A DNA stretch of 5,533 nt. Origin: an uncultured Selenomonadales bacterium (GTDB lineage Bacteria; Bacillota; Negativicutes; Selenomonadales; Selenomonadaceae). Shown here in pieces: positions 1 to 5,193 of the stretch (position 1 is the stretch's first letter; each line of letters begins with the position of its first letter). The stretch is taken from assembly GCA_947305445.1 (NCBI GenBank), contig CAMZDU010000097.1:1-5533 (forward strand), given 5' to 3'. Position numbers and translations under genes: made by a program. Under the pieces are notes generated by a model. That model saw nothing but the letters and a program-made list of their open reading frames with translations, was not told where the DNA came from and did not search any database.

Positions 1-1
1 C

Positions 2-61
2 ATTCGCGGCAAGATGTTAATCGGCGAACTTATCAGCAAGAACAAAAATTTGTTCAGATAA
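2..61 (+). CDS. C-terminal end of a plus-strand gene, truncated by the window edge
   Basis: The second forward frame is open from the left edge and ends at a TAA (59-61). It encodes 19 residues, IRGKMLIGELISKNKNLFR, a basic, ordinary-looking C-terminus. A strong hairpin terminator begins two bases after the stop, as expected for a real gene end, and this is the main support. The gene converges on hemC. The third forward frame stops at once (TAA at 18-20), and the first runs straight through the terminator, so this frame is the best choice. Nothing in the few residues identifies a family. Confidence 0.5.
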   Translation: MRGKMLIGELISKNKNLFR

Positions 62-62
62 C

Positions 63-99
63 AAAAAGTCCCGCGGCCTCATCGGTCACGGGATTTTTT
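63..99. terminator. Bidirectional intrinsic terminator between convergent genes
   Basis: AAAAAGTCCCG (63-73) pairs with CGGGATTTTTT (89-99) in an 11-bp stem with one G-T wobble. GGCC/GGTC can pair further inside. The T6 run follows the GC stem on the plus strand, and the T5 (AAAAA on plus) follows it on the minus strand, so the element can stop transcription both ways. It lies 2 bp after the plus-strand stop and 25 bp after the hemC stop, and so marks the end of the tetrapyrrole operon. Confidence 0.88.
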
Positions 100-124
100 G
101 TTGCCTGTCGATTGTAAAGTCTTC

Positions 125-1036
125 TCAAGTTATGTCATTCAGAATTTTTTTCCCGCCGCAGTCAAGTAGACGACGAGCCAGATTTTTTCCGAGCAAGTAA
201 ATTTTTTCGAGCGGAGCCGACGACGAATCACTGACGAAATTTTTTCCGTCGGGTGAAGCGATAAGTGCGCGAACGTTCATTTGCCCGCCGACAACACTCG
301 CGAAGACGCCGACGGGAATTTGACAGCTACCGCCGACTTCGCGCAGGAACTCCCGCTCGACTTCAACCGCCGCACAAGTTTCGTTGTCGTTTAGTGATTG
401 CACGAGCGAGAAAATTTTTTCGTCGTCGTCGCGAATCTCGATTGCCAATGAACCTTGACCCGCCGCCGGGATTATCGCCGTCATAAGCTCGCCGATTCTT
501 GACGAGTAGCCGAGCCGCTCCAATCCCGCCGCCGCCAAGATTATCGCGTCGAAGTCGCCAGTGTCCAATTTTTTCAGCCGAGTTTCCACGTTGCCGCGCA
601 GATTGCGTATCGTCAAGTCCGGGCGCAACGACAGCACTTGAGCCGCTCGCCGCAAGCTTGACGTTCCCACGACTGCTCCTTGCGGCAAATCATTAAACGA
701 ATAAAATTTATTGCTGACGAACGCGTCGAAAGGTTGAACCCGCCGAGTTATTGCCGCGATTCGGAATCCTGCCGGCAATTCGGTCGGCACGTCTTTTAAG
801 CTGTGAACCGCTAAATCAATCGCGCCGGCCGCCATTTGCAATTCCAGCTCCTTTGTAAACAATCCTTTGCCGCCGATTTTTGCAAGCGGCGCGTCCAAAA
901 TTTTATCGCCCGTCGTGTGAATTTTGACAAGCTCGATTTCAAGCGCGGGGAAGAATTTTTTTAGTTCCGCCGCGACGAAATTTGCTTGCCAAAGTGCCAG
1001 ACGACTTGCCCGCGTCCCGATTTTAATTTTGCGCAA
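125..1036 (-). CDS. hemC: Porphobilinogen deaminase (hydroxymethylbilane synthase)
   Basis: HemC is a cytosolic enzyme that joins four porphobilinogens into hydroxymethylbilane, the precursor of uroporphyrinogen III. The 303-residue length is normal for the family. The N-terminus carries the TRASRLALWQA signature (residues 8-18). HSLKDVP (78-84) holds the catalytic Asp82. TSSLRR (125-130) and NLRGNVETRLKKLD (145-158) carry the substrate-binding arginines. GGSCQIPVG (235-243) holds Cys238, which carries the dipyrromethane cofactor. The start is TTG (1034-1036). It is supported by the signature, which begins at residue 3 (KIKIGTRAS), and by a GAGGTGA ribosome site 6 nt upstream. The gene overlaps the end of hemA by 14 nt, which suggests translational coupling. 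It is the last gene of the operon: no hemD or cobA follows, only the terminator at 63-99. Confidence 0.97.
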   Translation of the reverse strand: MRKIKIGTRASRLALWQANFVAAELKKFFPALEIELVKIHTTGDKILDAPLAKIGGKGLFTKELELQMAAGAIDLAVHSLKDVPTELPAGFRIAAITRRVQPFDAFVSNKFYSFNDLPQGAVVGTSSLRRAAQVLSLRPDLTIRNLRGNVETRLKKLDTGDFDAIILAAAGLERLGYSSRIGELMTAIIPAAGQGSLAIEIRDDDEKIFSLVQSLNDNETCAAVEVEREFLREVGGSCQIPVGVFASVVGGQMNVRALIASPDGKNFVSDSSSAPLEKIYLLGKNLARRLLDCGGKKILNDIT

Positions 1037-2291
1037 CGTTAGTCACCTCGTCCGTGAAAAGTGCCCGCACGGCCTGCGCGTAAAAATTTTCGTCGTCAGT
1101 GCCGGCCGAAGCGTTTAACTTCATCATCGGCATGCGCAACAGCTTGCGGACAATGCGGCGCGTCATTCGGTCAAGAACTTTGCGTTCGTCGTCGGTCAGG
1201 TCGGGAAGTTTGCCGGCCACACGACGAATTTCGCGCAATCTGATTCTCTCGGCACGCTCCGACAAGTTCGCCATGAGCGGTTGAAATTTCAAATATTTAA
1301 ATCTCTCCATGACGGCCGCCGCGTCCTCGGCGATAATTTTTTTTGCAAGGAGTGCCTCCTGTTGACGAGCCTGCAAATTTTTTTCGACAACGGATTCAAG
1401 GTCGTCGATATTGTAAAGCGTGACGCCTTTGATTTTGCCGACGTCGGGGTCAACGTCGCGGGGCACGGCTATGTCGATAAAAAAAATTCCGCGCCCTTGC
1501 CGACGCGTCATGAGCTGTTGAGTTTGCCGCGGCTTAACGACGTAGTGCGGTGCGCCGGTCGACGTGATGATTATGTCGACGTCCGCCGCGCCGACAAAGG
1601 CCTCTTCCCACGCGACAGCTTGCCCGCCGATTTGCGCCGCCATGTCAACCGCCCGCTCCAGATGATGATTCGCCACGAAAATTTTTTTCACGCCGTGCGC
1701 CAGGAGATGTTTTGCCGTCAATCGAGCCATCTTGCCCGCGCCGAAGATTAACGCACTTCGTCCGACAAGCCCACCGAGTTTTTTTGCGGCAAGTTCCACG
1801 GCCGCCGATGAAACGGATACGGAGTTGTAAGCGATTTTGGTCTCCGTGCGGACGCGTTTGCCCGAAGCAATCGCCCGATTAAAAAGCGTGTTTAAAATCG
1901 TGCCCGTCGCCGCTTCGGCCTTGGCTATGGAGTAAGCCTCTTTGACCTGCGACAAAATTTGTCCTTCGCCCAAAATCAGCGAGTCGATTCCGGCCGCCAC
2001 CTCGAACAGATGACGCGTGCAGTCCTCGTCGTCAAGCTCGTACAAAAATTTTTCGTCGACAGTTGCGCCGATAAGGTCGTTCAGAAATTGCCGCAAGCCG
2101 TTCGGGTCGCCGCCGGTGACGGCATAAATTTCGGTGCGGTTGCACGTGATGAGAACGGCCGCTTCCGTCAAGCCGTCGTAGCTGTCGAGATTGTCAAGCC
2201 CGCGCCGCAATGCCGCCTTGCCGATTGAAAATCGCTCGCGGACTTCAATCGGTGCCGTCGTGTGATTTAGCCCCAAAACTTTCAAGTGCAT
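1023..2291 (-). CDS. hemA: Glutamyl-tRNA reductase
   Basis: HemA performs the NADPH-dependent reduction of glutamyl-tRNA(Glu) to glutamate-1-semialdehyde, the first committed and usually rate-controlling step of C5-pathway tetrapyrrole synthesis. The protein has 422 residues, a normal length. The N-terminal catalytic domain starts MHLKVLGLNHTTAPIEVRE and contains TCNRTE with the nucleophile Cys50. HLFEVAAGIDSLILGEGQIL (94-113) includes the conserved His94. The NADPH-binding domain has FGAGKMA (183-189). The C-terminal helical dimerisation region runs from about residue 320 and is rich in Arg and Lys. The ATG at 2289-2291 is the family's standard start and has GGAGGA 11 nt upstream. The gene starts inside the previous gene (47-nt overlap) and its end overlaps hemC by 14 nt. 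GluTR normally pairs with hemL, which is not in this window. Confidence 0.98.
   Translation of the reverse strand: MHLKVLGLNHTTAPIEVRERFSIGKAALRRGLDNLDSYDGLTEAAVLITCNRTEIYAVTGGDPNGLRQFLNDLIGATVDEKFLYELDDEDCTRHLFEVAAGIDSLILGEGQILSQVKEAYSIAKAEAATGTILNTLFNRAIASGKRVRTETKIAYNSVSVSSAAVELAAKKLGGLVGRSALIFGAGKMARLTAKHLLAHGVKKIFVANHHLERAVDMAAQIGGQAVAWEEAFVGAADVDIIITSTGAPHYVVKPRQTQQLMTRRQGRGIFFIDIAVPRDVDPDVGKIKGVTLYNIDDLESVVEKNLQARQQEALLAKKIIAEDAAAVMERFKYLKFQPLMANLSERAERIRLREIRRVAGKLPDLTDDERKVLDRMTRRIVRKLLRMPMMKLNASAGTDDENFYAQAVRALFTDEVTNVAQN
1043..1049 (-). promoter_or_regulatory. Ribosome binding site for hemC, inside the end of hemA
   Basis: On the minus strand GAGGTGA lies 6 nt before the TTG at 1034-1036 and matches the 16S anti-Shine-Dalgarno over seven bases. 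It decides the unusual TTG start of hemC, because no ATG or GTG lies nearby at a position that fits the conserved N-terminus. Confidence 0.8.
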
Positions 2292-2898
2292 GATTCAACA
2301 GTTCCTCCAAGTCGCCAAGCTGTCCCGACTTCAACAGCCGCCAAGTCTCGTGCGTTAAAATCTTTTGCCAAAAAAACTTTCGCAGTTGCGAATTCGGCAA
2401 AAGCCGCTTGACTTCCTGCCGACGCCGAGCAATCAGCTCCAAGCCCGCGCCAAAATTTGCGCCAAGCTCCGCTTCCAACATTTGCCGCAGAAATTTCGAG
2501 AAGGCCGGAGAATTTGCGCCGGTCGAGATTGTCAACAGCAGGTCGCCGCGTCTTATGCGTGACGGCACGTTGAAGTTGCCGCTTGTCCCGTCGACGACGT
2601 TAACCAAAATTTTTTTTGCTCGTGCGGCTTGTGCGGCCAGCTGATTGACTTCGGGATTGTCTGTCGCCGCGATGAGGAGCAATTCGTTGTCGAGCAGGTC
2701 GGGAGAAAATTTTTCACGCAACAAAAAAATTTCGCCGTCTTCGACGAGTTTGGCAACCTCCGCGCAAATTTCGGGAGCAATGACCGTGACACGTGCGCCG
2801 ACTTCCAACAGCCCGCAAATTTTTCTGAAGGCAACTTCGCCGCCGCCGACTACGACGCAACTTTTACCCGCAACGTCAAGATTTATCGGATAGAACAT
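2245..2898 (-). CDS. sirC: Precorrin-2 dehydrogenase, SirC / CysG N-terminal type
   Basis: Members of this family oxidise precorrin-2 to sirohydrochlorin with NAD+, and some (yeast Met8p, CysG) also insert iron to give siroheme. The 217-residue protein is a stand-alone version of the CysG N-terminal module, with no methyltransferase domain. It begins with the typical FYPINLDVAGKSCVVVGGGEVAFRK, whose GGG loop (18-20) binds NAD. LVNVVDGTSGNFNVPS (98-113) places Asp103 where CysG and SirC have their essential aspartate; the next residue is Gly where CysG has a second Asp. ISTGANSPAFSKFLR (124-138) is the conserved helix start, followed by the helical dimerisation tail. The ATG is preceded by GGTGAT with 4-nt spacing. 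The gene overlaps the glycosyltransferase by 23 nt and hemA by 47 nt. Whether it also has ferrochelatase activity cannot be told from sequence alone. Confidence 0.9.
   Translation of the reverse strand: MFYPINLDVAGKSCVVVGGGEVAFRKICGLLEVGARVTVIAPEICAEVAKLVEDGEIFLLREKFSPDLLDNELLLIAATDNPEVNQLAAQAARAKKILVNVVDGTSGNFNVPSRIRRGDLLLTISTGANSPAFSKFLRQMLEAELGANFGAGLELIARRRQEVKRLLPNSQLRKFFWQKILTHETWRLLKSGQLGDLEELLNHALESFGAKSHDGTD
2303..2308 (-). promoter_or_regulatory. Ribosome binding site for hemA, inside the upstream gene
   Basis: GGAGGA on the minus strand lies 11 nt before the hemA ATG. It sits within the last codons of the precorrin-2 dehydrogenase gene, so the 47-nt overlap contains a complete translation start signal. 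The spacing is slightly long. Confidence 0.7.
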
Positions 2899-4057
2899 TC
2901 AAATCACCGGTTCGAGCCAAATCGATAACGCGGCACTCGTAAGCACCGGACACACGCGGAATTTCCTTCGCGGGGCGGCCGTAAGCCTCCAAAAGTTCGT
3001 CAACGTACTTCATAACGACTGCAACGGAAATTTTTTTCATGCAGGCAAGATTGTCGTCGCCGCTCCTCGGACAGCTGTGTTGGCCGCACGGGTGACAAGG
3101 TTCGGGACTTTTAATCAGAACGTCTTTGGCGTCGTAAGGATAAAATCCCGGCACGGGCGACGCGCCAAACATCGTGACAATCGGAATATTTCTCGCAACG
3201 CCGACGTGCATCGGTCCGGAATCCGTCGTTAAAAACAGCACGCAATTATCCAGGAAGCCGGCGAGTAGTGCCAAAGAAAATTCTCCCGTAAAAATTTTCA
3301 ATCGGTCGCTGTCGGCGTGATTCATCTTCGCCACGCAGCCGGCGACAATCTCCCTGTCCATTGTGCCGCCGAGGAACGCCACGCCGTAGCCGCGCTCCAG
3401 CAAAATGTCGGCGCATTCGGCGAAGTACGAATCGAGCCAGCGTTTAGTCAGCCAGCTCGCACCGATATTGAACGCAACGACCTTCACGCCGTCGGCAAAG
3501 TTGTCGCGGAAAATTTTCGTCGCCTCACGCTCGACGTTGGAAGTTATTCGCATCTCCAATCCGTCGTCGAAAATTTTTTCCACGCCGCAAGCTTGCCTCA
3601 ACACGTCGAAGTGAGAATGCACTTGATGTTGAGAGCCTGGTATATATTCCGTCTTAAATCCGCGCTTGATATGACGCGCTATCGAAGGGTTTGGCATGGT
3701 TTTTGTAAACAGCCATGAAAAAAGCGGCTTCGAGTAGCCGACAATTTTTTTCGCGCCACTGAAGGCGGCCAGAGCACTTGCGCGTTCGTTGCGGTGCAGA
3801 TTGATTACCAGGTCGAACTTTTTTGCGCGAAGCTTGAAAATAAATTTTACAAAGCTCGGCAGATGGTCGTCGACGCCTTTTTTGTCAATCAAGATGCACT
3901 CGTCAAGGTTAGGATTGTGTTGCACCAAGTCGGCAAGTTTTTTGTCGGCCAGCAGTGCCAGATGCGCCGTCGGAAAATTTTTCCGCAACGTGGTCAAAGC
4001 GGGCGTCACTAACATCAAATCGCCCAGGTGCATGAGATTAATAACAAGAATTTTCAT
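2876..4057 (-). CDS. Glycosyltransferase family 9 protein (ADP-heptose:LPS heptosyltransferase-like)
   Basis: The family transfers heptose or related sugars from ADP-sugars to the LPS inner core at the cytoplasmic face of the inner membrane. I chose the ATG at 4055-4057 (393 aa) because MKILVINLMHLGDLMLVTPALTTLRKNFP is the classic GT9 opening. An in-frame TTG at 4103-4105 would add 16 residues (MKIALRFTCNRICRRL) with no family counterpart. With the ATG start, the acceptor-side GDL motif lies at 12-14. NIGASWLTKRW (197-207) fits the nucleotide-sugar loop. The donor-site signature TTDSGPMHVG lies at 277-286. A C-terminal cluster, CX2CX4CX9CMKKI (Cys 321, 324, 329, 339), is common in heptosyltransferase-II-like members. 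No good Shine-Dalgarno precedes the ATG (GCAGACGGCTT). It is the first gene of the overlapping operon with the tetrapyrrole genes. The exact sugar and acceptor are unknown. Confidence 0.9.
   Translation of the reverse strand: MKILVINLMHLGDLMLVTPALTTLRKNFPTAHLALLADKKLADLVQHNPNLDECILIDKKGVDDHLPSFVKFIFKLRAKKFDLVINLHRNERASALAAFSGAKKIVGYSKPLFSWLFTKTMPNPSIARHIKRGFKTEYIPGSQHQVHSHFDVLRQACGVEKIFDDGLEMRITSNVEREATKIFRDNFADGVKVVAFNIGASWLTKRWLDSYFAECADILLERGYGVAFLGGTMDREIVAGCVAKMNHADSDRLKIFTGEFSLALLAGFLDNCVLFLTTDSGPMHVGVARNIPIVTMFGASPVPGFYPYDAKDVLIKSPEPCHPCGQHSCPRSGDDNLACMKKISVAVVMKYVDELLEAYGRPAKEIPRVSGAYECRVIDLARTGDLNVLSDKS
2903..2908 (-). promoter_or_regulatory. Ribosome binding site for the precorrin-2 dehydrogenase gene
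   Basis: GGTGAT on the minus strand, 4 nt before the ATG at 2896-2898, matches the 3' part of the anti-Shine-Dalgarno complement (AGGAGGTGATC). It lies within the last codons of the glycosyltransferase gene. Confidence 0.55.
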
Positions 4058-4075
4058 AAGCCGTCTGCAAATTCG

Positions 4076-4105
4076 ATTACATGTAAACCGTAGAGCAATT
4101 TTCAA
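4076..4105 (-). promoter_or_regulatory. Possible sigma70-type promoter for the glycosyltransferase-hem operon
   Basis: On the minus strand TTGAAA (4100-4105) and TGTAAT (4076-4081) are separated by 18 nt, each matching consensus at five of six bases. Transcription would begin near 4069, giving a leader of about 12 nt before the ATG at 4057. That fits the weak Shine-Dalgarno there, and would exclude the in-frame TTG at 4105. The match is by eye only, and AT-rich DNA produces such pairs by chance. Confidence 0.35.
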
Positions 4106-4110
4106 AAATC

Positions 4111-4163
4111 ACGCCAAAGTTTGACGAACCCGCTTGATTTTTTTTGGGGAAAATTTTTGGCGT
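4111..4163. repeat. Inverted repeat with 8-bp arms upstream of the glycosyltransferase operon
   Basis: ACGCCAAA (4111-4118) and TTTGGCGT (4156-4163) are perfect inverted copies separated by 37 nt. Read on the minus strand the second arm is followed by GATTTTTG, so the element could be a long-loop terminator or attenuator after the YraN gene. It could equally be a pair of protein-binding half-sites just upstream of the possible promoter. It lies in non-coding DNA, where such a perfect match stands out. Confidence 0.4.
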
Positions 4164-4179
4164 TATCCATGAAAATTAT

Positions 4180-4196
4180 TGTTGGATTTACCAACA
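4180..4196 (-). terminator. Small hairpin just after the YraN gene, weak terminator candidate
   Basis: TGTTGG (4180-4185) pairs with CCAACA (4191-4196) around a 5-nt loop, 4 nt past the YraN stop codon. On the minus strand it is followed by AATAATTTTC, which has only T4, so termination would be inefficient. It may simply stabilise the 3' end or let transcription run on into the glycosyltransferase operon. Confidence 0.3.
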
Positions 4197-4200
4197 CATT

Positions 4201-4572
4201 CTAAATGTTTTGCGTAACCTCGAAAGCGTTTTCGATATGATTAATTTCCTCGACACGACCGTTGCTCAAAAAAATTTCCACAACGTCAAAGCGACAGGCG
4301 CAGTTGCAAAAATTTTCGTCCTGCAAGAAAACGCTTGCCGCTTCGATAATTTTTTTTTGCTTGCGAAATGTGACTGCCTCGACCGGCAAACCGTGCCGAA
4401 TGTTCGAGCGAGCTTTTACCTCGACGAAGACAATCACGTCGTCCGTACGGGCAATGATGTCAATTTCCGCCGAACGAATCCGAAAATTTCTGGCGACGAT
4501 TGTATAACCTTTAGCCGTCAGAAATTCGGCCGCGCAGTCTTCGCCGAGTTTGCCGACAGTGTTGCTTTTCAC
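4201..4572 (-). CDS. YraN family (UPF0102) nuclease-like protein
   Basis: This is a 123-residue protein of the YraN/UPF0102 family, which has the restriction-endonuclease-like fold of Holliday-junction resolvases; its cellular role is unsettled. The full family pattern is visible: GKLGEDCAAEFLTAKGY (7-23) with Glu11, ARNFR (27-31), AEIDIIA (35-41) with Glu36 and Asp38, and VFVEVKAR (48-55) with Glu51 and Lys53, forming an intact E-D-ExK metal site. Later come the Lys-rich helix 71-74 and RFDVVEI (94-100). The start is GTG (4570-4572), sharing four bases (GTGA) with the stop of the nitroreductase gene, with GGAGGT 12 nt upstream. The two genes are therefore probably translated in a coupled way. 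An A9 run on the coding strand (4350-4358) encodes QKKI. Family members often lie next to rnhB, but none is seen here. Confidence 0.93.
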   Translation of the reverse strand: MKSNTVGKLGEDCAAEFLTAKGYTIVARNFRIRSAEIDIIARTDDVIVFVEVKARSNIRHGLPVEAVTFRKQKKIIEAASVFLQDENFCNCACRFDVVEIFLSNGRVEEINHIENAFEVTQNI

Positions 4573-5081
4573 AGAGAAACGACGACCTCCGCAATCGCCC
4601 GACGCTCCTCATGACGTGCGGCGGGTTTTGCGTCGGGTGCGGGGTAGCCTATCGGGAAAATTGCAATTAATTCGTAGCCTTGCATTTCGGGGAAGAGTTC
4701 CTGCATTTTGGGCGCGTCGAACCAACCGACCCACGTCGTGCCAAGTCCTTCGTCCTGCACCGCAAGCATCAGATGTGTTGCGACGATTGCCGCGTCAATC
4801 TCCGCGAAATTTTTTTTGTCGAACGGACGATCGAATGCGCCGTCCCGTTTCGCACCGACGACGAATGCCAACGCCGAGCCGAACGTGTAGGGCGTCGCTT
4901 GTTTAAGTTTGTCGAAAGCTTCGGGCGATTTGACGGCCCAGATTGTGTAGCGTTGCAAATTTTTCGCCGTGGGAGCCGCTATCGCCGCCTGAAGTATGCG
5001 TTCAATTTTTTCCGGCTCGATTGCCGCGTCCGTCAGCTTGCGGCAAGAATAACGCGCCTTTGCCAATTCAAGAAAACTCAT
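4569..5081 (-). CDS. Nitroreductase family protein (FMN-dependent)
   Basis: This is a 170-residue member of the small nitroreductase family, cytosolic FMN enzymes that reduce nitro compounds, quinones or flavins with NAD(P)H; the true substrate is rarely known. ARYSCRKLTD (9-18) is the N-terminal FMN phosphate motif (Arg10, Ser12, Arg14). AAPTAKNLQRYTIWAV (35-50) is the usual APSxxNxQPW-like segment, with Lys-Asn-Leu-Gln in place of the common form. EGLGTTWVGWF (111-121) and PIGYPA (143-148) are the C-terminal FMN and dimer elements, and the ending (RRAIAEVVVSL) is typical. The ATG has a strong GGAAGGAG site 8 nt upstream. It follows the terminator at 5152-5193 and so starts a separate transcript with the YraN gene. 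Short length and the lack of an appended ferredoxin domain fit the minimal subgroup. Confidence 0.92.
   Translation of the reverse strand: MSFLELAKARYSCRKLTDAAIEPEKIERILQAAIAAPTAKNLQRYTIWAVKSPEAFDKLKQATPYTFGSALAFVVGAKRDGAFDRPFDKKNFAEIDAAIVATHLMLAVQDEGLGTTWVGWFDAPKMQELFPEMQGYELIAIFPIGYPAPDAKPAARHEERRAIAEVVVSL
4585..4590 (-). promoter_or_regulatory. Ribosome binding site for the YraN gene
   Basis: GGAGGT on the minus strand lies 12 nt before the GTG start and inside the nitroreductase 3' end. The spacing is long, but the GTGA stop-start overlap offers re-initiation as a second route. Confidence 0.5.
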
Positions 5082-5089
5082 GACAAATG

Positions 5090-5097
5090 CTCCTTCC
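5090..5097 (-). promoter_or_regulatory. Ribosome binding site for the nitroreductase gene
   Basis: GGAAGGAG on the minus strand, with AAGGAG 8 nt before the ATG at 5079-5081, is a near-ideal Shine-Dalgarno site and fixes the start codon. Confidence 0.85.
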
Positions 5098-5098
5098 G

Positions 5099-5127
5099 AT
5101 AATGTCAGAAATTTTTTCGGACGTCAA
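5099..5127 (-). promoter_or_regulatory. Possible promoter for the nitroreductase-YraN transcript
   Basis: On the minus strand TTGACG (5122-5127) and CATTAT (5099-5104) are separated by 17 nt, with TG one base upstream of the -10 (extended -10 form). Against it, the expected start near 5092 falls inside the ribosome site and would truncate it. An upstream TAAAAT (5128-5133) or TATGAT (5145-5150) would give a proper leader, but their -35 partners are poor. A promoter is expected between the terminator and the ATG; which of these is used is unclear. Confidence 0.3.
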
Positions 5128-5151
5128 ATTTTACGTCGAGCAGAATCATAC

Positions 5152-5193
5152 AAAAAAAATCCCGCAAATGCCAGGGCTTGCGGAAATTTTTTT
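5152..5193 (-). terminator. Intrinsic terminator at the end of the 4Fe-4S protein gene
   Basis: CCGCAA (5162-5167) pairs with TTGCGG (5178-5183), with a GC pair possible inside the loop. Outside, seven A-T pairs extend the stem beyond two mismatches. On the minus strand the hairpin ends in T8 (A8 at 5152-5159), which terminates the 4Fe-4S gene. That gene's TAA stop (5192-5194) lies within the first base of the stem, so there is practically no 3' untranslated spacer. T7 on the plus strand could also make it work in reverse. Confidence 0.85.

Noticed and set aside
1..117. First plus-strand frame open from the left edge to a TAA at 115-117
   Set aside because: It would read through the bidirectional terminator; the second frame ends neatly just before it.
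1281..1751. Long plus-strand reading frame of 156 codons opposite hemA
   Set aside because: It lies entirely antisense to a gene with all GluTR motifs, has no family features and no good ribosome site; the GC-rich codon bias of hemA leaves the opposite strand open.
4058..4105. Upstream TTG start adding 16 residues to the glycosyltransferase
   Set aside because: GT9 proteins begin at the MKILVINLMHLGD segment; the added residues have no family counterpart, although a GTGAT lies just before the TTG.
4090..4120. Sigma54 promoter (TTGGCGT followed by TTGC) upstream of the glycosyltransferase
   Set aside because: The GG and GC elements are 17 nt apart instead of 10, so the geometry is wrong.
4144..4614. 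Plus-strand reading frame of 156 codons opposite the YraN gene
   Set aside because: It is a shadow of the YraN coding region; its sequence shows no recognisable domain and its composition mirrors the antisense of conserved YraN motifs.
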